Source: Phycisphaerae bacterium (lineage in GTDB: Bacteria > Planctomycetota > Phycisphaerae > Sedimentisphaerales > Anaerobacaceae). From it: a DNA stretch of 35,756 nt. The stretch lies in NCBI GenBank assembly GCA_012744475.1, contig JAAYBV010000079.1:1-35756 (forward strand), written 5' to 3'. Under the pieces are notes generated by a model. That model ran no database searches, was not told the origin of the DNA, and saw only the letters and a program-made list of their open reading frames with translations. Both the position numbers and the translations under genes were made by a program. This document shows, in pieces, positions 19,243-30,058 of this stretch; the stretch's first letter is position 1, and each line of letters starts with the position of its first letter.

Positions 19243-20868
19243 TCAGTACTGCCGCGTGGCTTCGGTCTCTTCCACCGGGCGTCCCAGCTCCTGCGTGTTC
19301 ATCGTCACGCTGAAGCGGATATCGCCGGCGCGGAGAGCCTTGACGACCACGCGCCAGGTCGCCTTCTGCTTGGCCGGCAGAGTGGCCAACGGCGCGAAGC
19401 GAATCGTCCGGCCTTCCACGGTGGCTCGCGTCGGACCGTCCGAGGAGACGTACTCCTGCGCATCTTCGAGCACGCAGGTGATCTGCACGTTGTGGTCCAG
19501 CGCCGAACCCTGGTTCGTCGCGGTGATCACATACGTCTCCTGCCCGCCCACCTCGATCGGGTCGGAGATATCGACCACTTCGAGCAGCACGGCGGCAATG
19601 CCCTCGACGCTGGTTCGCGCCGAGGCAGTCACGGCGTCCGCACAGGCAGCCACCGCCGTAACGGTGTTGACCTGCGGCTCCGCCGTCGCCGGCGTGTACG
19701 TCACGCTGAGCGTCCGCGAGGCATTGATCGCCAGCGTGCCCACCTGCCAGACGACCTTGCCGCCGGAAACCGTGCCACCCGTGGAGGCCTGCACCTGCCG
19801 TACTCCCGCAGGCAGCGTGTCTTCAACGACGGTGTTGACCGCCGGAGCGTCACCCTTGTTCGTGACCGTAATCTGATAGGTCAGCGGACGGCCGAGGAAC
19901 AGTCTCTCCGGCCCGGTCTTGGTGATGGCGAGCACGGGCTGGTGAACGATCGTCCGGGTTTCCGCCTCGGCCTTCAGGCCGCTGGCCGACGTGGCAACCG
20001 CTCTGTTGATGTACGTTCCCGTTCTGGCAGCCTTGAGGTTCACAGCGAACTTCTTGGACTGTCCGGCCGCGAGCGTGCCGGCGTCGACCGCGATCTGGTT
20101 CTTGCCGTCGGCTGTTTCCAGTCCGGGCGGCAGCGTATCGAGAACGCGCACGCCCTGGATGTCACCGGTGCCGCTGTTCGTCACAACGAAGCTGACCGGG
20201 ATCGGATCGCACAGCATCACCTCCGCCGGCGCCGTCTTGGTCAGCGCCAGTTTCGGCTCGACCACCTCGATGTTGGCGCAGGTCGGGACCACGAAGTCGA
20301 CCGTCGCGCAGTGCCGCAGACACTCGGCGCTGGTGGCCATGCCCATGACCTTCATCTCGCGACTGGCCTTCGGGTCCAGAGAGCCCAGCGCCCAGATGAG
20401 CTGGCCGTCAGTAGCGCTGGCCGGCGGGTTGGACCCCTGAAGACGGAAGTTCCCCGGCAGGCGCTCCTTCACAACGACCTCGCTGACCATCACGTCGCTG
20501 ACGTTGGTGGCGCGGATGGTGAACTCGAACGGCGCGTTCAACGCGACCTGGGGCGGCGCCTGCACGTCCAGCCGGACGGCTCCCTGCGCCGGGTACATCT
20601 GCGAGGCCACCGACGAGCCGCATCGACCGCCGGCGGAGGGCCGAGCGCCGGTAGAGTCCTGCGCCGTCAGCCGGGCGGGAGCGGGAGCGGGCGCCGGGGC
20701 CGTTTGCCGAGCGGGAGCCGGCGCGGGCGCCGGGGCCGGGGTCGGCTGCTGCGCGGTCGTGGTGCGCCGCGGCGGTCCTGTGACTCCGCCCGATGAACAG
20801 CCTGCCAGTAGCAGCGCTGCCACGAGCAACAATGTCAATAGCGATCGTATCGCCGTTCGTGATTCCAT
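19243..20868 (-). CDS. DUF11-repeat lipoprotein
   Basis: 541 residues from ATG 20868, which has AGGAG seven bases upstream; the frame is open further upstream without a start signal. The signal ends in a lipobox (LLLAGC, Cys24), so the protein is membrane-anchored by lipid. A linker (about 28-62) is a duplicated Pro-Ala block (PAPAPAPAPAR, then APAPAPAPAR). Then come Ig-like DUF11-type domains: about 80-190 (with VKERLPGNFRL), 200-300 (LALTKTAPAEV, VLDTLPPGLE), 305-410 (LAITKTGPERLF, VEDTLPAGVRQ) and 425-541 (VVDISDPIEVGG). Such proteins are usually surface or envelope scaffolds. The several Cys residues (for example GGRCGSS, AECLRHCATV, VPTCANIEV) could form disulfides. No catalytic motif is visible. 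Confidence 0.88.
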   Translation of the reverse strand: MESRTAIRSLLTLLLVAALLLAGCSSGGVTGPPRRTTTAQQPTPAPAPAPAPARQTAPAPAPAPARLTAQDSTGARPSAGGRCGSSVASQMYPAQGAVRLDVQAPPQVALNAPFEFTIRATNVSDVMVSEVVVKERLPGNFRLQGSNPPASATDGQLIWALGSLDPKASREMKVMGMATSAECLRHCATVDFVVPTCANIEVVEPKLALTKTAPAEVMLCDPIPVSFVVTNSGTGDIQGVRVLDTLPPGLETADGKNQIAVDAGTLAAGQSKKFAVNLKAARTGTYINRAVATSASGLKAEAETRTIVHQPVLAITKTGPERLFLGRPLTYQITVTNKGDAPAVNTVVEDTLPAGVRQVQASTGGTVSGGKVVWQVGTLAINASRTLSVTYTPATAEPQVNTVTAVAACADAVTASARTSVEGIAAVLLEVVDISDPIEVGGQETYVITATNQGSALDHNVQITCVLEDAQEYVSSDGPTRATVEGRTIRFAPLATLPAKQKATWRVVVKALRAGDIRFSVTMNTQELGRPVEETEATRQY

Positions 20869-21208
20869 GGTTTTTCTCCTTTCCAAGCGCTGGGTCGCCG
20901 GCACGGTGCCGGCCTGAATGTCGAAGAACAGAAACGATATCCCCCGCACTCTGCTCACCGCCTGCGAAAAACCCACGGCCACTCCGACGGTCCCCACTTG
21001 ATGGTAGACTCGGTTCGTGCAGAAACGCTCTAAGGAAATTCCCCGATTTACTTCGGTATTTTGTCGCTTGCCGCGGCATGCACAGTCATGAACGCCCCAC
21101 GATCGATCGCAGGTCTCAGGCCCCGTCCTGCGAAAACCGCCGGTTCATTGTGGAAACTACGTATACCTTCAGAGGTATCGCGCACGCGACATACCGCGCA
21201 TCGGCGGC
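20869..21208. other. Intergenic region before the lipoprotein gene, with hairpin
   Basis: 340 bases between the uxaE stop and the lipoprotein start, both on the minus strand. A perfect inverted repeat gccggcac-g-gtgccggc lies at 20897-20913, about 28 bases before the lipoprotein start codon, where it could act as an operator or leader hairpin. The part near uxaE has no T-run terminator. No gene was found. Confidence 0.45.
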
Positions 21209-22456
21209 TCAGTCGATGAAGAGGGGCCGCAGGTGACGGTCGTAAATGTTCGTGGTGACCTGTTCGGCGATGGTCCGTTCATGCCGCTCCAGGGCGTCGA
21301 GGAATCGCGGGCCCATCTCGGCGGCGATCTTGTAGCCGACGTGGAGCAGTTGCCGGAAGTGGTGATTGTAGTACGCACAGAACGGGTCGTGCCGCAGCGC
21401 TTGGGCGAATAGCGAGCCGTCCCAGTTGGCGACGACCCGTGGATCGGGCAGTCGGCTCCTGTCGATGGCGATGACGGTCGCGTACGGACCGCACAGCTCG
21501 TCCATGCGCGCCAGCGCCTGATTGTAGACCTCCTTGGCGATGGCCAGCCCAGGGTCGCCGGCCAAGGCCAGCCCGATCAGCTCCTCCAGCCACGTCGTGC
21601 CGGCGGTCTTGACGTGCAGGCCCGCGTCGCACCGCTTCAGAGCGTTCTGAATCGGTTCGTAGATCGAGAACTTGTCGCTGCCGGAATGAATGCTGAGCTT
21701 GAGGTCCGCGGGCAGGCCGAATTGCCGGACGGCATACGCGATTACCGCCAGATCCTGCTCGAACTCGGCGGTGAACGCTGCGAGGTCGCCCATGTAGTCG
21801 ACTCCTTTGTTGAATCGCCCGCTGAACTTCGGCGCCACCGTCTGCGCGGCAATCCCCTCATCGGCGACGGCCGCCAGGATCATGAGCAGCTCGACCGGCG
21901 TCTGCGGCGCATCTGTCTCGTCCATCGACACTTCTGTGATGAAGCGGCCGGCGCCCTTGCGCGACTGGATGTGCCGATAGATCCGTCCGGCTTCCCTGAC
22001 GGCGGCCAGATACTTCGAGGCGATCGCCTTCAGCCCGGCGGCCTCGATTCTCAAAGCCTTTGGGAGCCCGTCGATCTCCAGCGTGCCGATCAGCGACGCG
22101 TGTCGCGAAAGGAACGCGTCGACTTCAGCCTGGGCCGCCGGTTGTCCGATCCAATCGGCGACGTCAAGCGTGAAGAAGTCACTGGCTTCGATGAAGTGGT
22201 CCACGTTGCGCAGACCGATGTGGTCGGCGTCTACGAAGTAGGGCCCGGCCCAGCCGCACGCCGCAACCGCCGCATCGGCCTCGCGACGCACGTCGGCAGG
22301 CTCGGTCCCGATGATGCTGTGTTCGCGGTGCGACTTGTTCCAGACCGGCGTCACGTCAACGCCGGCCTCCTTCGCCTTCTGCAGCGCCGCCAGTTGGGCC
22401 CGCCCCTGATGACCGAACCGATCCCCTATCCCAAACGAGTACTTTCCCAGCATCAT
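21209..22456 (-). CDS. uxaE: Tagaturonate 3-epimerase family protein (UxaE-like)
   Basis: 415 residues. It matches in order the motifs I know from Thermotoga UxaE: FGIGDRFG (8-15), VDADHI, SMDETDAPQTP, KGVDYMGDLAAF, LSIHSGSDKFSIYE, LHVKTAGTTWLEEL and LLHVGYK. UxaE converts tagaturonate to fructuronate in galacturonate breakdown, letting galacturonate enter the mannonate branch. The conserved Asp/His/Glu residues in DADH and HSGSDK fit a metal-dependent sugar-acid epimerase in the cytoplasm; no signal peptide is seen. GAGGTGA lies six bases before ATG 22456; a second ATG follows at once. No other uronate genes are adjacent, so substrate assignment rests on the family. Some members of this superfamily may act on other ketohexuronates. 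Confidence 0.78.
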   Translation of the reverse strand: MMLGKYSFGIGDRFGHQGRAQLAALQKAKEAGVDVTPVWNKSHREHSIIGTEPADVRREADAAVAACGWAGPYFVDADHIGLRNVDHFIEASDFFTLDVADWIGQPAAQAEVDAFLSRHASLIGTLEIDGLPKALRIEAAGLKAIASKYLAAVREAGRIYRHIQSRKGAGRFITEVSMDETDAPQTPVELLMILAAVADEGIAAQTVAPKFSGRFNKGVDYMGDLAAFTAEFEQDLAVIAYAVRQFGLPADLKLSIHSGSDKFSIYEPIQNALKRCDAGLHVKTAGTTWLEELIGLALAGDPGLAIAKEVYNQALARMDELCGPYATVIAIDRSRLPDPRVVANWDGSLFAQALRHDPFCAYYNHHFRQLLHVGYKIAAEMGPRFLDALERHERTIAEQVTTNIYDRHLRPLFID

Positions 22457-22585
22457 GAATCACCTCATAGAAGCCGTCGGTTTCCGTCATACCGGGCGCA
22501 GTGGCCAACGCCGGACGCCCGCACCGCCGTCACGCCAAGCCCTCGGCAGGGCACATCATCCAATCCCGACCCGCGCGAAAGCAAT

Positions 22586-22621
22586 AAAAAAAACCCCGCA
22601 GCGCATCCCTTCGCCACGGGG
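22586..22621 (-). terminator. Rho-independent terminator after the TPR lipoprotein gene
   Basis: Read on the minus strand: CCCCGTGGCG, loop AAGGGATG, CGCTGCGGGG (10 pairs, two wobbles), then eight T. It begins about 60 bases after the stop of the TPR lipoprotein and isolates it from uxaE. Confidence 0.88.
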
Positions 22622-22681
22622 CAATGAAAAACGATGGAGACATCGTGCTCGTTCGTTGTCTGAGAGACTGGTGAACCGACT

Positions 22682-23374
22682 CTACTGCTTCTTCTCCATG
22701 GTCATCGGGGGCGCCTCCGGCGATTCCACAACGACTCCGAGCCTGCCCAGCGCCCCGGAGACGTCCGGCTGGCGCGGATTCAACTCGAAACTCCGGCTCA
22801 GATACTGCCGGGCCTTCGCGGTGTCGTTCTTGCCCAGATAGTAGAAGCCCACCTGTTTGTTAACGTCATAGGAGTCCGGTCCGACCAACAGCGCCTGCCG
22901 GAAGCAGCGCAACGCGTGCTCGTCGAGACCGACCCTCTCAAACTCCCACGCCAGCCGCAACAACTCCTGATCGTTCGTCGAAATCTGTTGGATATAGGCC
23001 GACGCATACTGCTCGCCCTTGGCCTTTTGGCCCTGATCGATGAACAGCTTCACTACCCCGGCCTGGGCCGCCCGCAACGCCGGGTCGAATCCCAATGCCA
23101 TGTTGTAGTGATATTCGGCCTTCGTCCACTGCCCGCTCTGCGCATACACCCGTCCCAATTCGTAATGCGCCTGGGGGTTCTCAAATTTCTTCCCGATCTC
23201 TGCGAGCAACTCCCTCTCGCCGCGTCCGGACGGAATCACACCGGTGGAATCAACGGAACTCTGCGTGCTGGTGGGCTGGCAACCCGCAACGAGGATCACA
23301 ACCGAACAGACGAGCAAGAACACACGCGAGCCTCTGGCCGCTGGCGTTCTCATGCCTCTGCGTTCCCTCGTCAT
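22682..23374 (-). CDS. TPR-repeat lipoprotein
   Basis: 230 residues from ATG 23374, chosen for AGGGAGA eight bases upstream (ATG 23353 is an alternative). The signal ends in a lipobox VILVAGC (Cys32). After a polar spacer come several tetratricopeptide-like helical pairs: AHYELGRVYAQSGQWTKAEY, LAWEFERVGLDEHALRCFRQ and VNKQVGFYYLGKNDTAKARQ, followed by LSRSFELNPRQP. TPR domains bind partner proteins, so this is probably an envelope scaffold, of the broad Tol-Pal/BamD/PilF style, but none of those can be named specifically. It is monocistronic, ended by a strong terminator, and divergent from the ECF sigma operon. Confidence 0.85.
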   Translation of the reverse strand: MTRERRGMRTPAARGSRVFLLVCSVVILVAGCQPTSTQSSVDSTGVIPSGRGERELLAEIGKKFENPQAHYELGRVYAQSGQWTKAEYHYNMALGFDPALRAAQAGVVKLFIDQGQKAKGEQYASAYIQQISTNDQELLRLAWEFERVGLDEHALRCFRQALLVGPDSYDVNKQVGFYYLGKNDTAKARQYLSRSFELNPRQPDVSGALGRLGVVVESPEAPPMTMEKKQ

Positions 23375-23679
23375 CCAGCGTCTCCCTATCCTAACGGAGC
23401 CCATCAAGCGGTAAATACCTCATCCTTCAACCGACGCACCGCATTTTGCCAACGGCGTTCACAGATTGCAAGCGAAAAAACAACGCGCTTCCAATAAAGT
23501 CGCAGTTTTTTTCGCGACAGCGTGACATTCGCGCGCATCCATCGCGTGCCGCACATCCTTGTAATAAAATGGGCGCGCGAATCGACTTAGCTGTAGTGGC
23601 AAGATGGGCAGGTTCGGTATCTTGCCGCGCGCGACGTACCCGGGTGAACGCGCACGAGTGGAGAGCAAGAGGTCGCTGT
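23375..23679. other. Divergent region between the TPR lipoprotein and sigma factor genes
   Basis: 305 bases, comparatively A/T-rich, with a weak inverted repeat gtcgc...gcgac around a T-tract (23499-23518) and a -10-like taaaat at 23565-23570. AAGAGG at 23667-23672 is the site that sets the sigma-factor start. An open frame on the plus strand extends back to 23446 but its residues look non-coding (rich in Arg, Cys, His). Confidence 0.45.
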
Positions 23680-24210
23680 TTGCAAGTGCATGATTGGAAG
23701 AGAATTACTGAAGAGCATGCGTCGGCGGTTTGGCAGACCGCATATCGTCTGCTGCACAATCAAGCGGACGCGGCGGATTGCCTGCAAGAAACGTTCCTGG
23801 CCGCCTTCGAATTGGCGCAGCGTCAGCGCGTGCGCAACATTCGCGGCCTGCTGCTGCGTCTGGCGACGACGCGAGCGATCGACCGCCTGCGCCAGCGCAC
23901 GCGGCGAGCACGCCAGGAATCGGAGTGCGAAGACTGGCAGCAGCTCGCCAGCGCCGAACCAGGGCCCGACAGCGAGGCGCAATCGTGCGAACTGGCCGCC
24001 CGCTTGCGCGCCGCCATCGGGCAACTGCCGGCGCAGGAAGCCAAAGTGTTTTGCCTGCGGCACTTTAACGAGCTGAGTTACCGCCAGATTGCCAAAGAGC
24101 TTCAAATCACTACCGGCGCCGCGGGGGTGCTGCTGCACCGCGCCAAGACGAAACTGCGCGAGCTGCTGGCGCCGGTCGAGGAAGAAACGAGGTTGCCCTA
24201 TGGAACATGA
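23680..24210 (+). CDS. ECF-type RNA polymerase sigma factor
   Basis: 176 residues from TTG 23680, seven bases after AAGAGG; the ECF fold begins right there (DWKRITEEHASAVWQTAYRL), while the upstream open frame has no sigma-like content. GTG 23686 is another possible start. Region 2 includes LLHNQADAADCLQETFLAAF and the DNA-melting/-10 helix ending RLRQRTRR; region 4 is LPAQEAKVFCLRHFNELSYR plus QIAKELQITTGAAGVLLHRA, a helix-turn-helix for the -35 box. It overlaps the next gene by 11 nt, the usual arrangement of a sigma factor with its inhibitor. It probably directs its own operon; I could not find a matching -35/-10 pair. Confidence 0.93.
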   Translation: MQVHDWKRITEEHASAVWQTAYRLLHNQADAADCLQETFLAAFELAQRQRVRNIRGLLLRLATTRAIDRLRQRTRRARQESECEDWQQLASAEPGPDSEAQSCELAARLRAAIGQLPAQEAKVFCLRHFNELSYRQIAKELQITTGAAGVLLHRAKTKLRELLAPVEEETRLPYGT

Positions 24211-24922
24211 CGACGACATTCTCCAACGCGCGATCGAACAGTGCCGGAACGAGGCCATTCCTCCGCATCCGCCGCAAGCGGTGGTCGATGCAACAGTTGC
24301 GACGCTGGCGGAAGCCGCCGCACGTAAGGCGGACTCGCCGCGTCAGCGAAACACGCACGTCTTGCGGCTGACGACGAGATTTGCCGCCGCCGCAGCCGTG
24401 TTGATCTTCGCCGGCTACGCTGTGGGCAGACTCTCGGCGCCTCGAACCCTCGACATCGAACAGTTGCGTCAGGCAGTGGAGGCCTCGCTGGCCACCTCGA
24501 TCGAGCCGACCGTGCGCCAAAGAGTGATCGAAGACCTCGGCCGGCAGTGGCAGGCGACGCTCGAGACGACGTATGTCGCGCTGCGAGAGGACCTTACTGT
24601 GCAGTACCGACACGAGCTTGCGCAGGTCGCCGTCCAGACGCTGGCCGCTTCCAACGCCAACACCAATCGGCTGCTTGAAAACCTGATCGAGTCGATCAAC
24701 GTCGCCGACATGCAGAAACGTCAATGGTTTGTGGCCGGCCTGGAACAGATCCACACGGCGCGCCGTCAGGACAACACGCAGTTCGCCGACGCGCTGGTCA
24801 GCTTCGCCAGCGCCGTGGGCGGCGAATTCGAACGCACGAAGCAAGATATGGTCAACCTGCTGGCCGAGACGCGCGGGGGTGCCGGCGCGCCCGATCAGCC
24901 TGATTCAGCCACCAAAGACTAA
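24200..24922 (+). CDS. Probable membrane anti-sigma factor
   Basis: 240 residues; the ATG lies inside the sigma gene (11-nt overlap), with GAGG seven bases upstream, so translation is coupled. Topology: a cytoplasmic N-terminus of about 58 residues (MEHDDDILQRAIEQCRN, IPPHPPQAVVDATVATLAEA), one membrane helix (RFAAAAAVLIFAGYAVGRL, about 60-78), then about 160 extracytoplasmic residues that are almost wholly helical and may form a coiled coil (EASLATSIEPTVRQRVIEDL, LLENLIESINVADMQKRQW). There is no zinc-binding HxxxCxxC motif, so it is not a ZAS-type anti-sigma factor; assignment rests on gene position and topology. The long helical outer part may sense an envelope signal, possibly through the next gene's product. 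Confidence 0.72.
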   Translation: MEHDDDILQRAIEQCRNEAIPPHPPQAVVDATVATLAEAAARKADSPRQRNTHVLRLTTRFAAAAAVLIFAGYAVGRLSAPRTLDIEQLRQAVEASLATSIEPTVRQRVIEDLGRQWQATLETTYVALREDLTVQYRHELAQVAVQTLAASNANTNRLLENLIESINVADMQKRQWFVAGLEQIHTARRQDNTQFADALVSFASAVGGEFERTKQDMVNLLAETRGGAGAPDQPDSATKD

Positions 24923-24934
24923 AGGAGCAACAAG

Positions 24935-25951
24935 ATGAATCTGATTTGCCGAACGTCCGCCCTCGTTACCACCGTTATTCTCGTTCTGGTCTCTCCTGGC
25001 AGCGCCCAAGTGGCGTCCAGCGGCGGGGAGTCGGCCCCGACCCCCCCGACGACCGTCAGCATGACTGTCCCGCCCGCCACAGACCGATTGCGCAGCGTCT
25101 TCGAGATGAAGACCCTCGGCTCCACGAACCGCTCCCCGGCGGTGGTCATCGTGCCGGACAGGCAGATGACTACCGACGAACTGACGAACATCACCGAGGA
25201 CGTCACTGTGATGAGGCGTATCCTGGAGAACAAGCTCCGGCAGGCCAACCTTCTGCCACCCGCAGGCCCGTTCTCCCACCTTGTCGGGTACGCTTACCCG
25301 TACTTCGCCGGAGGCGACGGCGACGCAGGGCGGAGCATGTATCTCCAGGGCTACGGCCTTCTGTACGTGATGGACGTCGACTATCCGCTCGCGCCGGGAC
25401 TGCAGGCCGAACCCAACGAAACACCCGAGCCGAAATTGGAGGGAGATCCGCTATGGGCCAGGACCCGTGACGAGATCTACCAACCGCAGCGGCTGGACCG
25501 CAAGAAGGGCGCAGGCGAGTCAAGGCCGACTTACAGCGCAGAAAAGGTCGAGAACCTCACGACGGCGGTCGTCCAGACGCTCGTCCACGCCGCCAACATC
25601 CGGTGCCTGGCGCCGGAAGAGTCGGTCATCCTAAGGCTGACAGGAAGCCCTGAATCCGCCGGCGAAACGATCGCGATAACGGGAACAGGCCAGATCGTGG
25701 TCAAGAGCAACAACGACGTGCGCATTGTGGAGGGCCCTTTGGCCGAAACGGCGCAGACCGTGCTGACGATCCGAGCCAAACAGGCCGACATCAAGGCTCG
25801 CGCGGAAGGCAAACTGACCGACGAGCAGTTCCGCCAGCGCGTCCAGATTCTCTCACAGCCCGTGCTCGGTGCGGCGATGGACGTGCTGCCGGTCTCGCCC
25901 GGTGCGTCCACGAGTACCGGTCAGCGGCGTACCGGCAGTCGTAGCCGTTGA
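24935..25951 (+). CDS. Secreted protein of unknown function in the ECF sigma operon
   Basis: 338 residues with a signal peptide (LVTTVILVLVSPGSA, cleavage near residue 24). Twelve nt after the anti-sigma stop and preceded by AAAGGAG, it is clearly the third gene of that operon. It has no motif I can name. Recognisable blocks are VVIVPDRQMTTDELTNITED, RILENKLRQANL and a glycine/tyrosine-rich stretch ending GRSMYLQGYGLLYVMDVDYP (about 127-150), an acidic/Pro segment (EPNETPEPKLEGDPLW), and a C-terminal half with IAITGTGQIVVKSNN. The basic, low-complexity tail ends RRTGSRSR. I recall similar LQGYG-containing proteins next to sigma/anti-sigma pairs in other Phycisphaerae, but I cannot confirm this here. 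A signal-responsive envelope protein is the simplest guess. Confidence 0.7.
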   Translation: MNLICRTSALVTTVILVLVSPGSAQVASSGGESAPTPPTTVSMTVPPATDRLRSVFEMKTLGSTNRSPAVVIVPDRQMTTDELTNITEDVTVMRRILENKLRQANLLPPAGPFSHLVGYAYPYFAGGDGDAGRSMYLQGYGLLYVMDVDYPLAPGLQAEPNETPEPKLEGDPLWARTRDEIYQPQRLDRKKGAGESRPTYSAEKVENLTTAVVQTLVHAANIRCLAPEESVILRLTGSPESAGETIAITGTGQIVVKSNNDVRIVEGPLAETAQTVLTIRAKQADIKARAEGKLTDEQFRQRVQILSQPVLGAAMDVLPVSPGASTSTGQRRTGSRSR

Positions 25952-25969
25952 TCCACGCATGGTGCCTGC

Positions 25970-26008
25970 GACGCCCGCGGCGCGACCGCGCCGTGGGCGT
26001 CTTCTTTC
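25970..26008 (+). terminator. Terminator hairpin after the ECF sigma operon
   Basis: gacgcccgcggcgc (25970-25983), loop gacc, gcgccgtgggcgtc (25988-26001): a 14-bp stem with one wobble, followed by ttctttc on the plus strand. It lies between the convergent ends of the operon and gyrB; the minus strand lacks a T-run, so it mainly serves the operon. Confidence 0.8.
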
Positions 26009-26009
26009 G

Positions 26010-28580
<2,571 letters not shown>

Positions 28581-28602
28581 TCATCCCCCCGGTCGGCACG
28601 TC

Positions 28603-28920
28603 TTACCGGTGGCGCTGCGCCATCGCGACGACGATCCGCCGCACCGCCGCACCCGGACACAGACGCTGGAGCTCCGTCTGGAGCTCTGCCTTGCACAATT
28701 GCAGCTCATACATATAGCTGGCCGCATCGACCACGATTCTCACGGAACCGCCAACGACGCTCTCGATGCGACAGTGCTGGCGCATCGGCGCCGGCAGCAC
28801 CGTCTGCCACGCCTCGATCAGGGAACCGCAGCGAGCATGCAGCGGCGCGAGGCGTTCCACGAAATCGCCGACCGCGTCCCCCAACCTGCATGGCTCAAGC
28901 GCTCGCGAATTCGGATTCAC
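28603..28920 (-). CDS. dciA: DciA-like protein (DUF721), replicative helicase operator
   Basis: 105 residues starting at GTG 28920 with a perfect AGGAGG five bases upstream. The DUF721 fold is recognisable from the central GSLIEAWQTVLPAPMRQHCR (about 32-51), VGGSVRIVVDAASYMYELQL (KH-like core) and the final helix ELQRLCPGAAVRRIVVAMAQ. DciA is the ancestral loader of the DnaB helicase in bacteria without DnaC/DnaI. Its place between dnaN and gyrB is the classical one near replication origins and supports the call. The family is short and variable, so I give moderate certainty. It lies 28 nt after dnaN and is probably in one operon with it and gyrB. Confidence 0.78.
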   Translation of the reverse strand: MNPNSRALEPCRLGDAVGDFVERLAPLHARCGSLIEAWQTVLPAPMRQHCRIESVVGGSVRIVVDAASYMYELQLCKAELQTELQRLCPGAAVRRIVVAMAQRHR

Positions 28921-28948
28921 GTGACCCTCCTGGTCTCAGACCGCGTGG

Positions 28949-30058
28949 CTAACCAAGGTTGATGGGCATCAGGACATACAGGAAGTCTGCGCCGCTCTTG
29001 ATGAGCCCCGGCCGATCCGCCTGGCCCAGCTCCAGTTCAAACTCAGGCTCGCGAACGACCTTGAGCACGTCCATCAGGAAGACCGGATTGAAGCCGATGT
29101 CGATGGCCTCACCGCTATACTCCACAGGCATGCTGACCTCGGCCGCACCCGCCTCCGGCGAGCTACCGGAAAAGACCACTGTGTTGGGTTTGACCGAGAC
29201 CTTGATCCCCTTGGACTCCTCGCTCGTCAACAGCGATGCACGGCGCACGGCGCTCAGCGCGATCTCCGTAGAGAGCTTGAGCTTCTTATCATAGTCTGTC
29301 GGAATGATGTCTTCGTATTTCGGGAAGTTGCCTTCCACCAGATTCGAACTGATCACCACGTTCGCGCAGCGGATGAGGATCTGGTTGTCGACAAGCTTGA
29401 CCGACACGCTCTCTTTTTCGCGTGGCGGGAGCTTTTCGAGCAGGCCCATCGTCTTGGCCGGAACGATGATCTTCTGCGTGGCCTTTTCTTCCTTCGGCGC
29501 TTTCTCCAGCGAAACGCGGCAGCGCGCCAGGCGCCGTCCATCAGTGGCCACCAACAGCAACTTCTTGCCCTTGACCTCCCAGAGCACGCCGTTGATCGCG
29601 TACCGACTGCTCTCCTTGGCGGTCGCGAACAGACACTGTTGGATCCCCGACTGCAGCTGCTCCAGCGTGATCGTGATATCGACGTCCCCATCGTCGAGCG
29701 AAGGGACCTTCGGGTATTGCTTGGGGTCCTGGCCATAGATTGTAAAGCGGCTGTCGGCGCCGCGGATCTCGCAAGTGCTCTCCGCCGCGTCAAGCACCAG
29801 GACGTCCTCGGCGCTGGCCCGCACGATGTCGGCAAGGTGACTGGCCTCGACGACCACTTCCCCTTCGCGGGCAATCTCCACCTCGGAGACCAGATAATTC
29901 AGGCCCATTTCGAGGTTCGTAGCGCAGATGCGGACCTGCTTGCCGCTGGCAGCGATGCGGACACACTTCAAGACGGGTTTCGGCGTCCGGCTCGGGACGA
30001 CGGAAATCACCAGTCCGAGGGCTTCGGCCAACGCGGAACGGTTGAATGTGACTCTCAT
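28949..30058 (-). CDS. dnaN: DNA polymerase III subunit beta (sliding clamp)
   Basis: 369 residues, normal for the ring-forming processivity clamp. The start is ATG 30058 (MRVTFNRSALAEAL), with AGAGGT eight bases upstream; 12 further codons are open upstream but are unlike the family. Visible motifs: SRTPKPVLKCVRI, KVPSLDDGDV, LLLVATDGRRLARCRV (domain 2, the family's ATDGHRLA), SNLVEGNFPKYEDIIP, IDIGFNPVFLMDVLK and the C-terminal YVLMPINLG. It is the first gene of the dnaN-dciA-gyrB run; dnaA and recF, which often flank it, are absent here. A reasonable promoter is seen upstream (30128-30156). Confidence 0.97.
   Translation of the reverse strand: MRVTFNRSALAEALGLVISVVPSRTPKPVLKCVRIAASGKQVRICATNLEMGLNYLVSEVEIAREGEVVVEASHLADIVRASAEDVLVLDAAESTCEIRGADSRFTIYGQDPKQYPKVPSLDDGDVDITITLEQLQSGIQQCLFATAKESSRYAINGVLWEVKGKKLLLVATDGRRLARCRVSLEKAPKEEKATQKIIVPAKTMGLLEKLPPREKESVSVKLVDNQILIRCANVVISSNLVEGNFPKYEDIIPTDYDKKLKLSTEIALSAVRRASLLTSEESKGIKVSVKPNTVVFSGSSPEAGAAEVSMPVEYSGEAIDIGFNPVFLMDVLKVVREPEFELELGQADRPGLIKSGADFLYVLMPINLG

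Noticed and set aside
23446-23679. N-terminal extension of the sigma factor
   Set aside because: The extra 78 residues are unlike any sigma factor, and a proper ribosome site stands just before the TTG where the fold begins.
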